From Bacteroidota bacterium (lineage in GTDB: Bacteria; Bacteroidota; Bacteroidia; AKYH767-A; OLB10), in the NCBI GenBank assembly GCA_016713925.1, contig JADJOH010000008.1:310001-374000 (forward strand): a stretch of 64,000 nt of DNA, written 5' to 3'. Positions 8,466-18,856 of the stretch are shown here, piece by piece. The stretch's first letter is position 1, and every line of letters starts with the position of its first letter. Under the pieces are notes generated by a model. The model was not told the origin of the DNA. It made no database searches and was given only the letters and a program-made list of their open reading frames with translations. The position numbers and the translations under genes are program-made.

Positions 8466-9571
8466 ATGATTTCCGGGGAAAAAAGTAAAATCGTTGCTGT
8501 TCATCTGTTGAATGATTTTAGCGGCAGCCCGCTCATCTTCATGCAGGCGTTGAAAGGCCTTCAAATGGCAGGACATGAAATAATAGTGCATACCAGTAAG
8601 AGCAGGGAAGGATTTCTGGGTCGACTGAATGCTCCTTTCGTGTATTTCCCCTATCACTTCTTTTCAAATGCCCTCTTAAGACTCTTCGCTTTTACTGCGA
8701 GTCAGCTCTTTCTCTTTTTTCAATTGTTGCGTTATCGGAAGGAGGATGTTGTTATTTATGTAAATACATTGCTTCCTTTTGGCGCGGCTCTTGCCGGAGC
8801 ATGTATGGGAAAAAAGGTAGTTTATCATGTGCACGAGAGTTATATCAAACCTGCATTGCTTAAAAACTTTTTAAGATTTATTGCTGCAAAAACAGCGGAT
8901 ACTGTATTGTATGTTTCCCACTACCTGATGAATGAAGAGCGGATTAATGGAGTGAAAGGTCAGGTCATTTATAATGCCTTGCCCGATGAGTTTACAGCGC
9001 AAGCCGGAAAATTCAATTATCATGCTATTGCCGGCAATTCGTTTAATGTTTTGATGATTTGTTCATTGAAAAATTACAAAGGCGTACCGGAATATCTTCA
9101 GTTAGCAAAACGTCACCCGGGTATTCACTTTGAATTGGTTCTGAATGCTTCCTCTAAAAATATTGAAGATTATTTCATGAAAATGGAAGTTCCTGTTAAT
9201 CTTCACATTTTTCCTGTCCAAGAAGATCTGGACCCCTTCTATCGTCGTGCAGGTCTGGTAATGAATCTTACGAATCCGGAATTATGTATTGAAACGTTTG
9301 GGATGACCATTCTTGAAGCGATGTGTTATGGAATTCCGGTCATCGCACCCCCCTGGGTGGACCTGCAGAACTGGTAGAAAGTGAAAAGAATGGCTTTTCA
9401 ATAGATGTCCGCGATGCCGCTACATTGGATTTCCGTTTAGAATATCTCGCTTCAAATCCTGAGTTTTTAAAGAAATTATCAGCCGGTGCACGCGAAACTG
9501 CGCAAAAGTTTAAATCAGAAAATTTCAGGAATGCCGTTGTTCAGTGCGTTCAGGGTGACAAGCATCTGTAA
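8466..9571 (+). pseudogene. Glycosyltransferase family 4, frameshifted at a C6 run
   Basis: The first frame (8466-9377) encodes a GT4 protein through TFGMTILEAMCYGIPVIAPP and then goes out of frame; the missing C-terminus GGPAELVESEKNGFSIDV continues in another frame to 9571. The switch coincides with a run of six C at 9348-9353. With seven C the reading would be APPLGGPAELV, giving a normal full-length protein of about 368 residues. The lesion may be a sequencing or assembly error, slippage-based phase variation, or a real mutation. The rest of the gene looks intact, which argues against old decay. Confidence 0.8.
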
Positions 9572-9823
9572 GGTTTTAGTACATTTTGTCCAATTTCATT
9601 AGAGGGTTAAATTCTAATTGGTTTCTTTTCAGCCTTCTGGAATTGATTTATGCTGCAATTCTGTTTTTACGTCAATTTCAGAGTAGGCTTGACTTGCAAG
9701 GAGTGTCCCTTTCTTTGTTCCGTTTTCGCTAAACCTTAGATGTAAGATGTCGTAGAAATTGATGATATACCCACTGTGGTATGATGTAGATTAATGAATT
9801 CAGCAATAGAAAGGGAATTGAGT

Positions 9824-11017
9824 ATGTCGAAGAAGCGTGTGGCAATTATCGGAACAACGGGTCTGCCTGCACGGTATGGCGGATTTGAGACGTTAGCACA
9901 TCATCTGGTGGATCAGTTGGGAAGCAGATATGATATATCGGTGTATTGTAGCAGTAAGTATTTTGCGGACCGTGGCAAACGTCTTTCAGTGTATAACGGT
10001 GCCCGATTGATTTATCTTCCGTTGAATGCGAATGGATATCAAAGTATTCCCTATGATATTTTTTCCATCATTCATGCCATCCGTAAGAACGATGTTTTAT
10101 TATTACTCGGTGTTTCCGGTGCAATATTGCTCCCCTTCCTAAAACTGTTTACTAACAAACCCATTCTGGTGAATATTGATGGACAGGAGTGGAAACGTCC
10201 GAAGTGGAATTGGCTTGCGAGAAAAGTGCTGGGCTTTAGTGAAAAACTGGCCGTAAGGTTCGCCGATGAAGTGATTGCCGATAATAAAGTTATTCAGCAA
10301 TATGTAGAACAAAGTTATGGTCGTGACAACGCACGCCTGATTGAATATGGTGGTGATCATGTATCGAAACGTCCGCTTACAGATAAGCTTTTAGAAAAGT
10401 ATCCCTTTTTAAATCAAAATTATGCTTTCAATGTCAGTCGCATTGAACCGGAGAATAATATTCATCTCATTCTTCAGGCATTCAGCAAGGCACCGCGTCA
10501 TCAACTCGTTATGGTAGGGCTGTGGAGTCATGGTAAATACGGCATGAATCTGAAAGCACAATATAGTAAATATCCGAATATTCATTTGCTCGATCCCATT
10601 TACAATCAAGATGAGTTAAACGAAATCCGATCTAACGCCGGTGTATATGTGCATGGGCACAGCGCGGGAGGTACAAATCCGGGGTTGGTAGAGGCCATGT
10701 GTCTTGGTCTTCCCGTGGTGAGTTATGATATCAGTTATAACCGGGAGACAACAAATCACCGTGCCCGTTATTTTAAATCCGGAAGTGATCTCTTGTCCAT
10801 TCTTGATGTACTCGATCAGAAAGAAAGAATGCGCATGGGTTATGATCTGGAACAGTACGGTCGTCAGTATTATTCATGGAATAGAATTGCAGCACTCTAC
10901 GCAACAGCATTCGACGGTGATGATGATTCAACGGGTCGGTTATTGTACCGGTCCTCGCAGAATTTTGTAGAACAAATTCAGCTGTTAACAGGTGGTCAAA
11001 AAGTTAAGATAGCATGA
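9824..11017 (+). CDS. DUF1972-type glycosyltransferase family 4 (rhamnosyltransferase-like)
   Basis: The 397-residue protein begins MSKKRVAIIGTTGLPARYGG, the signature start of the DUF1972 glycosyltransferases, followed by VNIDGQEWKRPKWNW and, in the donor domain, HGHSAGGTNPGLVEAMCLGL. I prefer ATG 9824 to the in-frame ATG 9794, because an AAAGGGA stretch precedes it and family members start at this strand. Relatives add rhamnose or similar sugars to O-antigen or exopolysaccharide. A 220-bp gap without a recognised gene precedes it, so it may have its own promoter. Its stop overlaps the next start (ATGA at 11014), coupling it to a secreted T9SS protein. Confidence 0.85.
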   Translation: MSKKRVAIIGTTGLPARYGGFETLAHHLVDQLGSRYDISVYCSSKYFADRGKRLSVYNGARLIYLPLNANGYQSIPYDIFSIIHAIRKNDVLLLLGVSGAILLPFLKLFTNKPILVNIDGQEWKRPKWNWLARKVLGFSEKLAVRFADEVIADNKVIQQYVEQSYGRDNARLIEYGGDHVSKRPLTDKLLEKYPFLNQNYAFNVSRIEPENNIHLILQAFSKAPRHQLVMVGLWSHGKYGMNLKAQYSKYPNIHLLDPIYNQDELNEIRSNAGVYVHGHSAGGTNPGLVEAMCLGLPVVSYDISYNRETTNHRARYFKSGSDLLSILDVLDQKERMRMGYDLEQYGRQYYSWNRIAALYATAFDGDDDSTGRLLYRSSQNFVEQIQLLTGGQKVKIA

Positions 11018-13962
11018 GGCGAACACTTACCGGCTGTATTTTATTTCTTATATTTCAAGGTGCACTCTTTGCGCAGCAGGTGAGCACTGTGGCCGGTCTT
11101 GCAGGATTGACGGGAAGCGCGAATGGTACAGGGAGCTCGGCCCGCTTTAATGAGCCTCATGGATTGACGGCTGACAAGAATGGTAATATCTATATCGCAG
11201 ACCGAATAAATAATTTAATCCGAAAGATTACGCCTTCAGGTACGGTTTCAACCTTTGCAGGTACAGGAGCAATTGGTGCAACGGATGGCCCCGCTTTAAC
11301 AGCTTCTTTCAACGAACCATGGGATATTGCCTGCGATACACTTGGTAATTTTTACATCGCTGATACGAAGAATTATAAAATTAGAAAGATAGATGCGTCA
11401 GGAAATGTCACCACTCTTGCCGGTACAGGAGTATTCGGGACCAGTAACGGTCCGGGTGCAACTGCTCGTTTTGGAACCCCTGCAGGAATAGCAGTGACCA
11501 GGGACGGTCAAAAAATTTATGTCTCCGATTACAACACACATACTATACGTCTGATTGACGCCGGACAGGTCTTTACACTTGCAGGTACGGTATTTTTATC
11601 AGGTAGTGTTGATGGGAGTGGAACCGCGGCATCCTTCAATCATCCGTTTGGATTATCTCTGAATGCATCAGGCGACCTGTTGATTGCCGATGAATGGAAT
11701 CATAAAATTCGTAAAATGACTCCGGCAGGAGTGGTATCTACCATAGCAGGAGATGGTAATCCTGGCACCACTGATGGAACTCCACTTACAGCCCGATTCA
11801 ATTTCCCTGTTGATGTGGCTACTGATACAATAGGAAATATCTTTATTACCGATGGACAGAATCATACCATAAGAAAATTCTCTTCACAGAGCGGTCAGGT
11901 GACCACCTATGCCGGCTATGCAGGTCAGCCTGGAGCTGTTGATGGAAATGGATCTCTGGCACGGTTTAAAAATCCGGCCGGAATAGTATACAACAGAGCT
12001 AATCGCGCCCTTTACATTGGAGATACAGGAAATAATACAATACGCAAGATAGTATTTACTTCAAGTGTTACGCTGACTGTTGCACTAACGGGTAGTCCTA
12101 CCGTTTGTGCCGGCACTCCGGTTACTTTTACGGTTACCCCCTCCGGTTTGAGCAATTATTCGATTACGGAGAATGGAAATATTTTGGGATCTTCCACCAC
12201 TCCGTCAGTTATACTAAATAGTTTAACGCCCGGTAGTCATACCCTTCAGGCCACGGCTATAGATGCAGGTGGTGCCACCGCTTTTTCGAATACGTTATCA
12301 CTAACCGTCCTGCCAGCTTTCATACCTGTCGTCAGCAGTAACGGTGGAACGGCCATATGCAATGGCGCCTCATTAACATTAACAGCACAAAGTGGTTCTA
12401 ATTATCTCTGGTCAGGTGGACAAACAACTTCCTCAATTGTCGTTTCATCTGCAGGTTCATACAGTGTTTCCGTTACAAATGGAAGCGGTTGCCGGGGAAC
12501 TTCTCAGCCGTTTGTCGTTACTGTACAAGCATCCCCGACTGCAGTCATCACTGCACTTACTGATACCGTTTGTCCCGGTGCAACCACGACATTAACCGCA
12601 TCTGCAGCGAATACCTGGCTCTGGTCAAATGGTGCAACCACACAAGCAATCAATGTAGGTGCAGGAAATTATTCGGTCACTGTGAGTGGTGCCGGAGGAT
12701 GTACCGCTACATCTCAACCAATGCCGATAAGTTCATATGTTGTCAATACACCCGTAGTGAATCCATCCGGAAGTGTAAACATCTTGCAAGGTGATTCCAT
12801 TCTGCTTCAGGCCAGCGGAGGTACAAGTTATGTTTGGTCTACCGGTGCAACAGGAAGCAGTATCTATGTAAGCGCTACCGGAAATTATTCTGTTGTGACT
12901 ACTGCTTCGAATGGTTGCACTTCATCATCAGCAATTGTTCAGGTGACAATAATTAGTTCTTCTACAATACTGACAGCACAGGGTGTCACTTCATTTTGTG
13001 ATGGTGGCTCCGTTGTTTTGAGTTCCATTTTTTCTTCGGGAAATCAATGGTTTTACGAGGGAATGCCGTTGCCCGGTGAAACAGCACAACAATACACTGC
13101 GCGTGACAGCGGATGGTATTATGTAGGAGTATGGCTGAATAATAGCTGGATGTATTCTGATTCTGTATTAATTAAAGTGTATAGCGCTCCCGAAGTTCCC
13201 ATGGCAAATGATACCGTCGCTTGTAAGGGTTCGTCAATAGTTTTATCTCCCGTGATTGTATCCGGGGTGAGCTACAGGTGGTACGATAGTGCGTTCAATG
13301 GTACGCTTTTGTATTCCGGAACGCAGTTTCCTACTCCGCCCATCATAGCCAATACCACTTATTATGTGGAGGCGGTGAGTATAAACGGCTGCCCCTCTGC
13401 CGGAAGAATGAATCTCAACGTGTCGCTGTTCGATATTCCGAAGGCGGCATTTACGTATTCGGTAACCACACAAAACGGATTGTATACCGCCAATTTTAGT
13501 TGCACGGCTGTGAATCCCTATAGTGTTACCTGGATTTTTGGAGATACTACTGTTGCGGGAAATGTAAGTTATAGTAATGATACCGTATTCACTTATTCTT
13601 CTGCCGGAACCTATGAGGTTATTTTAATTACTTCAAATGCGTTGGGTTGTACAGATACTTTGATTAAAAAAGTGTACATCGGTGCGAAGTATCCTGCATT
13701 TGTGCCAACTACATTTACTCCGAATGAAGATGGCAAGAACGATATTTTCCGAGTGAGAGGAGAGCAAATTACGCTGCAGGAAATGAAAATTTATGATCAA
13801 TGGGGAACATTGATCTATACTACCGATAGTGCATTACCGCAATGGGATGGCAGAGTCAATGGCAAAGTGGTACCGAATGGTACGTATGTCTATCGGATTG
13901 TCATCCTGGATGCAGATAATATTTCAAAAGAAATGACCGGACCGGTTACCGTAATAAAATGA
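11014..13962 (+). CDS. Secreted NHL-repeat/Ig-like protein with T9SS type-B C-terminal domain
   Basis: The 982-residue protein has a signal peptide (about 1-20, ending ALFAQQ), then about five NHL repeats with the NxIYIADRxNNxIRKI pattern (25-350) that form a beta-propeller, several Ig/SprB-like repeats rich in Ser/Thr/Gly (350-790), a PKD-like domain with WIFGDT, and from about 892 a gliding-motility-type C-terminal domain (TFTPNEDGKNDIF ... WDGRVNGKVVPNGTYVYRI). That domain is the T9SS type-B sorting signal. It is coupled by ATGA overlaps to the glycosyltransferase upstream and to the PorP-like gene downstream; type-B substrates commonly need an adjacent PorP/SprF partner. The ligand is unknown; adhesion or glycan binding is likely. 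Confidence 0.85.
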   Translation: MRRTLTGCILFLIFQGALFAQQVSTVAGLAGLTGSANGTGSSARFNEPHGLTADKNGNIYIADRINNLIRKITPSGTVSTFAGTGAIGATDGPALTASFNEPWDIACDTLGNFYIADTKNYKIRKIDASGNVTTLAGTGVFGTSNGPGATARFGTPAGIAVTRDGQKIYVSDYNTHTIRLIDAGQVFTLAGTVFLSGSVDGSGTAASFNHPFGLSLNASGDLLIADEWNHKIRKMTPAGVVSTIAGDGNPGTTDGTPLTARFNFPVDVATDTIGNIFITDGQNHTIRKFSSQSGQVTTYAGYAGQPGAVDGNGSLARFKNPAGIVYNRANRALYIGDTGNNTIRKIVFTSSVTLTVALTGSPTVCAGTPVTFTVTPSGLSNYSITENGNILGSSTTPSVILNSLTPGSHTLQATAIDAGGATAFSNTLSLTVLPAFIPVVSSNGGTAICNGASLTLTAQSGSNYLWSGGQTTSSIVVSSAGSYSVSVTNGSGCRGTSQPFVVTVQASPTAVITALTDTVCPGATTTLTASAANTWLWSNGATTQAINVGAGNYSVTVSGAGGCTATSQPMPISSYVVNTPVVNPSGSVNILQGDSILLQASGGTSYVWSTGATGSSIYVSATGNYSVVTTASNGCTSSSAIVQVTIISSSTILTAQGVTSFCDGGSVVLSSIFSSGNQWFYEGMPLPGETAQQYTARDSGWYYVGVWLNNSWMYSDSVLIKVYSAPEVPMANDTVACKGSSIVLSPVIVSGVSYRWYDSAFNGTLLYSGTQFPTPPIIANTTYYVEAVSINGCPSAGRMNLNVSLFDIPKAAFTYSVTTQNGLYTANFSCTAVNPYSVTWIFGDTTVAGNVSYSNDTVFTYSSAGTYEVILITSNALGCTDTLIKKVYIGAKYPAFVPTTFTPNEDGKNDIFRVRGEQITLQEMKIYDQWGTLIYTTDSALPQWDGRVNGKVVPNGTYVYRIVILDADNISKEMTGPVTVIK

Positions 13963-16061
13963 GGAAGTGGAAGGGATATCTGTTTTTATTACTGGCGATT
14001 TTATCGACCGGAAATGATCTCTTTGCGCAAGATCCGCACTATACACAGGCGCACCGCATTCCTTCCTGGTATAACCCTGCAGCAGCCGGTCATGGTGTAG
14101 AACATATTCGTTTGACTTTGCTCTACCGCAATCAATGGTCTTCGGTGACAAGTCCGTTTAAAACAGAAGGATTGTTTTTTGATAAGCAGGTGAGCAAGGT
14201 GGGCTTCGGTGCAAATTTGGTGAATAATTCAGCGGGAGAAGCCGGCATACGTCAGTTGTTCCTGAATGGACAATTGTCTTATAGGCTATCCTTCGGAAAA
14301 AATATGCTCGCATCCGGTGTGCAAATTGGATTAATACAGAAGAGTTTTGATCCTTCAAAAATGTCTTTTGATGATCAGTATACTCCCGACCAGGGATACA
14401 ATCCTGCTAACCCTACCGCTGAAACTTTTTCATATACTAAGCTAACCAGACCTGATTTCGGTGCCGGTTTTTTATGGACCTATGGCAAAGCAGGTAAAGA
14501 TAAATTGTTACCCTATGCCGGGTTGTCGGTCCAGCATATCAACCAGCCAAAGGAAAGTTTTATAGAAGTGAATAATACTATCCCTCGAAAAATTACAACT
14601 CAAGCAGGTGTCGGAATTCGCTTAAAGGAATCGGTCACCATTACCCCAATGTTTGTATATGCCAGTCAGCAATCAGCAAAAGAACTGATGGGCGCTGTGA
14701 TGGTGAAGCTGCCGTTGGATGGAAGGGACAATGTGGAAGGCGGAATCATCTTCCGCAATAAGGATGCGGTGGCACTCTATGCCGCTTATCAATGGAACAG
14801 TTTTATGATGGGCATCAGCTATGATGCAAATATTTCAGGATTAACAGGAGGACCCGGTGCTTTTGAGCTCACGTTGACGTATATACCAAAAGCCAAAGTG
14901 AAAAAGGCGCCGGAGAAAAAGAAGGAGAACGACAAGAAGAAGGCACCTGAAGTGAAGAAGAAAGCTCCTGCAGCCAAAATTCCGGTATCCGACAATAAAC
15001 CAAAAGTAGCTGTCCCTGTTGTCACTCCTGCACCAAAAGAAAAGCCGGTAACCGTGAAACCTGCTGCTCCGGAGGTGAAGAATGATGCAAAGGTTAAAGC
15101 AGTTCCATCTCAACCTGTGCCGGCTCCTAAAGCAAATGTACCAATACCGGCAGCGAAGAACGAGCCACCGGTTGACATTAGTACCGCGACTCCACGACCT
15201 CTTCCTGTTGGAGTAAAACAGGAGCTTTCGAAACCCACGCCTGTCAGAAAAATTGTAAATAAACGTTTGGGCTTGCCGTTGGAAATTAAGGAACCTGAAG
15301 CGCCGGTTGTTGTTGCAGTGATCAATGAAAATATTGACAAAGCGGTCGTTAAGCCACTGCCAACAAAAGTTAAATCAGAAGTAAATAAACTCATTCCGCA
15401 AAAGAAATCTGAAAATGCAGTTGCAGGCTTACCTCTAAATAATCCTGATCCGGATTCTGTTTCTGTTCCTGTTCCTGCTCCAGCTCCCGTTCCCGTTCCC
15501 GTTCCTGTAGCGGATGCAGATGGTGATGGAGTGGCGGATGCGAATGACCCTTGTCCTTATATTAAAGGAAGTGCGAAACATAAGGGTTGTCCGGACACTG
15601 ATGGCGATGGAATCATTGATAGTAATGATGCTTGTCCATTGGAGGCGGGTACAAAAGAAACCAATGGATGTGCAGTGAAAGGAACGTTAACAGAGGAGGG
15701 TTCGCCCATCACACAGCATTTCGGAAATATTGAATTCAAAACATCAAGTGCAGAGGTGCATGGACTCTATAAGCTGGATATTATCGAACCCGCTATTGAC
15801 TCCCTCTTCGAGCATGATGATTTGATGCTGGTGATTACCGGACATACCGATAGTGAGGGCGATGCACTTTTCAATATGAATCTTTCACAAGCCAGAGCAG
15901 ATGCCGTTAAAGCAATCTTTATCCGAAAGGGTCTTCCGGAAGAAAAAATACAAACCGTTACTTACGGGGAAACAATGCCTTTGAAAGAAAACGAAACGGA
16001 ATTGGGTCGTCAGCGTAACCGCCGTGTAGAAATTCATGTAATACAGAAAAAGAACCCGTAG
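13959..16061 (+). CDS. PorP/SprF-like outer-membrane protein fused to TSP3 and OmpA domains
   Basis: The 700-residue protein has a signal peptide ending NDLFAQ, a PorP/SprF beta-barrel domain (about 24-305; QDPHYTQAHRIPSWYNPAAAG is its hallmark start), a long Lys/Pro/Val-rich linker (about 307-515, repeated PVPAPAPVPVPVPV), two thrombospondin type 3 Ca-binding motifs (DADGDGVADANDPCP, DTDGDGIIDSNDACP) and a C-terminal OmpA domain (about 583-697) with ITGHTDSEGD and RRVEIHV that binds peptidoglycan. PorP/SprF proteins work with the T9SS and with type-B substrates. Having the peptidoglycan anchor in the same chain is unusual, as it is usually on separate proteins. It overlaps the NHL gene by ATGA and precedes wecA by 7 bp. 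Confidence 0.85.
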   Translation: MRKWKGYLFLLLAILSTGNDLFAQDPHYTQAHRIPSWYNPAAAGHGVEHIRLTLLYRNQWSSVTSPFKTEGLFFDKQVSKVGFGANLVNNSAGEAGIRQLFLNGQLSYRLSFGKNMLASGVQIGLIQKSFDPSKMSFDDQYTPDQGYNPANPTAETFSYTKLTRPDFGAGFLWTYGKAGKDKLLPYAGLSVQHINQPKESFIEVNNTIPRKITTQAGVGIRLKESVTITPMFVYASQQSAKELMGAVMVKLPLDGRDNVEGGIIFRNKDAVALYAAYQWNSFMMGISYDANISGLTGGPGAFELTLTYIPKAKVKKAPEKKKENDKKKAPEVKKKAPAAKIPVSDNKPKVAVPVVTPAPKEKPVTVKPAAPEVKNDAKVKAVPSQPVPAPKANVPIPAAKNEPPVDISTATPRPLPVGVKQELSKPTPVRKIVNKRLGLPLEIKEPEAPVVVAVINENIDKAVVKPLPTKVKSEVNKLIPQKKSENAVAGLPLNNPDPDSVSVPVPAPAPVPVPVPVADADGDGVADANDPCPYIKGSAKHKGCPDTDGDGIIDSNDACPLEAGTKETNGCAVKGTLTEEGSPITQHFGNIEFKTSSAEVHGLYKLDIIEPAIDSLFEHDDLMLVITGHTDSEGDALFNMNLSQARADAVKAIFIRKGLPEEKIQTVTYGETMPLKENETELGRQRNRRVEIHVIQKKNP

Positions 16062-16068
16062 ATAAAAT

Positions 16069-17157
16069 ATGCTTTCAAACTCCCTGCTCATACTTTTATG
16101 TAGCCTTGTAGCCTTGGTCATTACCGCCATACTGATTCCATATTGGATAAATGTTTGCGTGAAATGGAATCTGTTTGAAAGAACAGATGATCGTAAGAAA
16201 CACAAGACCAACATTCCTACCATGGGTGGTATAGCCATCTTTGCCGGAATTGTGATCAGCTTTCTTTCTTTTCAGGGCGTGCTGGCCGGTCATAATATGA
16301 ATTTACTTGTGGCTGCTTCTATTCTGTTGTTTTTTACAGGATTCTTTGATGATCTCATTGACCTACCCCCATCCTCGAAATTAATATTTCAGTTTATTGC
16401 ATCTGTACTTGTTATTGCAGCCGGTTTTAGAATCGATAATTTATTTGGACTGGTTGGCGTACATACCTTACCGTTAGTCATATCCTGGGGTGTAACGATT
16501 TTCTTTATTGTAGCGGTTACCAATGCTTTAAATCTGATCGACGGATTGGATGGTCTTGCAGGCAGTTTAACGCTGATGTCAAGTTTGATTTTCGGAATGC
16601 TATTTCTTCAGGCGGGAAACTTTACAATGGCCATGCTTTCAATGAGCATTTGTGGTGCTGTGTTTGGATTTCTTTTGTTTAATTTTCATCCGGCCCGGGT
16701 ATTTATGGGTGACACCGGTTCATTGGTGCTCGGTTTTCTGCTCTCCGTACAGGCGATAGCTTTAATTCAACAATACTCCGGTGGGCAAGCTGATATTCCT
16801 ACGCTCACACCAACTTTAGTCATCGCAGTACTTTTCGTTCCCATGTATGATGTCTTGCGCGTTTCTGTGATTCGTATATTGACCGGATATTCCCCCTTTC
16901 ATCCCGATCGAAATCATGTGCATCATATGATCACAGGACAAGGATTCGGACAGCGAATAACTACGGTGTTGATTACAGGCATCAATTTGCTATATGTAGG
17001 AATTGCCATCGTTTTTCCGGAGATGGGTGTGAACAGCTTTTTGATTCTCTCGGTTTGTCTGGGGATGTTACTGATGAATACGCTGAGTATGTCATGGCTG
17101 GCACTCCTCTACGGCCGGCTAGGTGGCAGACTTTACGACCGTACAGTAAAAGTTTAG
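16069..17157 (+). CDS. wecA: Undecaprenyl-phosphate N-acetylhexosamine-1-phosphate transferase (WecA/TagO type)
   Basis: The 362-residue polytopic membrane enzyme transfers a HexNAc-1-phosphate from UDP-HexNAc to undecaprenyl phosphate, starting lipid-linked glycan synthesis at the inner membrane. Motifs of the MraY/WecA family are present in order: RKKHKTNIPTMGG near the start, the aspartate pair FFDDLID, NALNLIDGLDGLAG, FMGDTGS and the C-terminal HPDRNHVHH. About ten to eleven membrane segments are visible and the length is normal. Its place at the end of the glycan cluster suggests it primes the polysaccharide made by the upstream glycosyltransferases, although a general O-antigen role is possible. 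Confidence 0.9.
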   Translation: MLSNSLLILLCSLVALVITAILIPYWINVCVKWNLFERTDDRKKHKTNIPTMGGIAIFAGIVISFLSFQGVLAGHNMNLLVAASILLFFTGFFDDLIDLPPSSKLIFQFIASVLVIAAGFRIDNLFGLVGVHTLPLVISWGVTIFFIVAVTNALNLIDGLDGLAGSLTLMSSLIFGMLFLQAGNFTMAMLSMSICGAVFGFLLFNFHPARVFMGDTGSLVLGFLLSVQAIALIQQYSGGQADIPTLTPTLVIAVLFVPMYDVLRVSVIRILTGYSPFHPDRNHVHHMITGQGFGQRITTVLITGINLLYVGIAIVFPEMGVNSFLILSVCLGMLLMNTLSMSWLALLYGRLGGRLYDRTVKV

Positions 17158-17237
17158 CGGACGCATTTGGCACGTAAAAGAAGATAGTATATTTGAGGCG
17201 TGAAAAATACATCCATGTATTATTTCCGAAACGCCTT

Positions 17238-18568
17238 ATGAAAAAAATCGCTTATTGTTTCTTCCTCTTGTTCTCTTTTTCCGTTACCGCGCAGCAAAAT
17301 GACTCCCTGACTATTCGTCGTATTTATGACGAAGCGCTTACCGGTAGTAAATGCTATGGCTGGCTGGATTATTTAAGTAATAAAATTGGCGGTCGGCTGA
17401 GTGGCTCAAAGGAAGCCGCGCAGGCCGTCAATTATGTGCACATGGAATTGACAAAGCTTTCACTGGATTCGGCTGTACTGCAGGAAGTCATGGTTCCTCA
17501 TTGGGTACGCGGCGCGAAGGAGCAGGCCTGGATTGAAACAGGAAGCAGAAAAGTGATGTTGAATATTTGCGCACTCGGTGGAAGTATTGCCACTCCGAAA
17601 GGTGGTTTGGTTGCTGAAGTGGTGGAAGTTTACGACTGGGAAGAGATGGAGAAATTGGGAGCGGGGAGATTGAGTGGTAAAATTGTCTTCATGAATCATC
17701 CAATGAAACCGGAGTTCATCAATACTTTTGAAGCATACGGTGAAGCGGCTAAGTATAGATACGGAACGGCTATGCGTGCAGCGAAATACGGAGCTTTGGG
17801 TGTAGTCGTTCGTTCGATGACATTGGCCATGGATGATTATCCGCATACCGGGGCAATGGGTTATGTAGATACTATTCCTAAAATTTGAGCAAGATGTTAA
17901 AGAAGGAGCCGGCTGCAAAGTTCGGATTCTCCATGGCAACACAAATTTTGCCGGATACCCTTTCCCATAATGTTATTGGCGAGATCCGCGGAACCGAATT
18001 TCCGGATGAGATCATTGTTGTTGGGGGACATCTTGATGCCTGGGACAATGGAGATGGGTCACATGATGATGGCGCCGGTGTAGTGCAATCCATGGAAGTA
18101 CTACGCATTTTTAAAGCGCTAAACATTCGACCGAAGCGAACCATTCGTTGTGTCGCATTTATGAATGAAGAGAATGGGGGGAAGGGAGGAGAGAAATATG
18201 CAAAGGCCGCGAAGACTTCAGGAAGAAAGCACATCGCCGCGATCGAGAGTGATGCAGGGGGATTTTCTCCGAGAGGATTTACTTTTAAAGGGAACAAAGA
18301 AGCGATGGAAAAAGTGATGTCATGGAAGGAACAGTTTTATCCTTATCTTTTAAATATCTGGCGCCCGGGATACGGAGGGGCAGATATCAATCATTTAGAA
18401 GATCAGGGAACATTATTGATTGGTTTTAGTCCCGACTCTCAACGTTATTTTGATTTACATCATGCCGAGACGGATACTTTTGATAAAATCAACAAACGCG
18501 AACTCGAGTTGGGCGCAGCCAGTATGGCCGCATTAGCCTGGATGATTTCGGAGTATGGAGTGAAGTAG
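17238..18568 (+). pseudogene. M28-family zinc peptidase (carboxypeptidase Q-like), split by deletion and frameshift
   Basis: The first part (17238-17888) has a signal peptide (MKKIAYCFFLLFSFSVTAQQ) and a PA-like domain ending AMGYVDTIPKI before TGA. The second part continues in another frame as LSKMLKKEPAAKF with the zinc-site pattern VVGGHLDAWDNGDGSHDDGAG, MNEENGG and ESDAGG. Intact relatives, as I recall them, have roughly a dozen extra residues between TIPKI and the SKMLKKEP segment, so the lesion is a short deletion (about 35-45 bp) that also shifts the frame near 17884. The second frame could start at TTG 17885, but a separate catalytic fragment without its signal peptide is unlikely to work. 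The zinc ligands look intact. Confidence 0.75.
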
Positions 18569-18613
18569 TCTCGTCATGCTCATCTCATCTGCGATGAGTT
18601 GATTCTGACGAGA
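18569..18613. repeat. REP-like palindrome directly after the peptidase stop
   Basis: This 45-bp unit has perfect 8-bp outer arms TCTCGTCA and TGACGAGA and an inner hairpin CTCATC-TGC-GATGAG. It begins at the base after the stop codon. It shares its outer arms with the repeats at 457-584. It could serve as a transcript-end hairpin, although no U-tract follows. Confidence 0.6.
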
Positions 18614-18856
18614 TTGAGGTGACAACTCCTCTGGGGGGGACGCGGAGAATCGTTCCCGCCGTAGGCAGGATCTGCTTCTCCGCTTGGAGGAACGCTACGT
18701 TTGGGTAATGAGAGAAACGTCTCGGCAATAGTGATCTCTCCTGCGTCGGGTAGCTGCTAGCGAAATTGGAAGAGTGGAGGAGGATTTTAACTACGCTACA
18801 AATTCCCATGTTGTGAAAAGATGATTTTGATCTACCTCGACAATTTCAATATTCAC

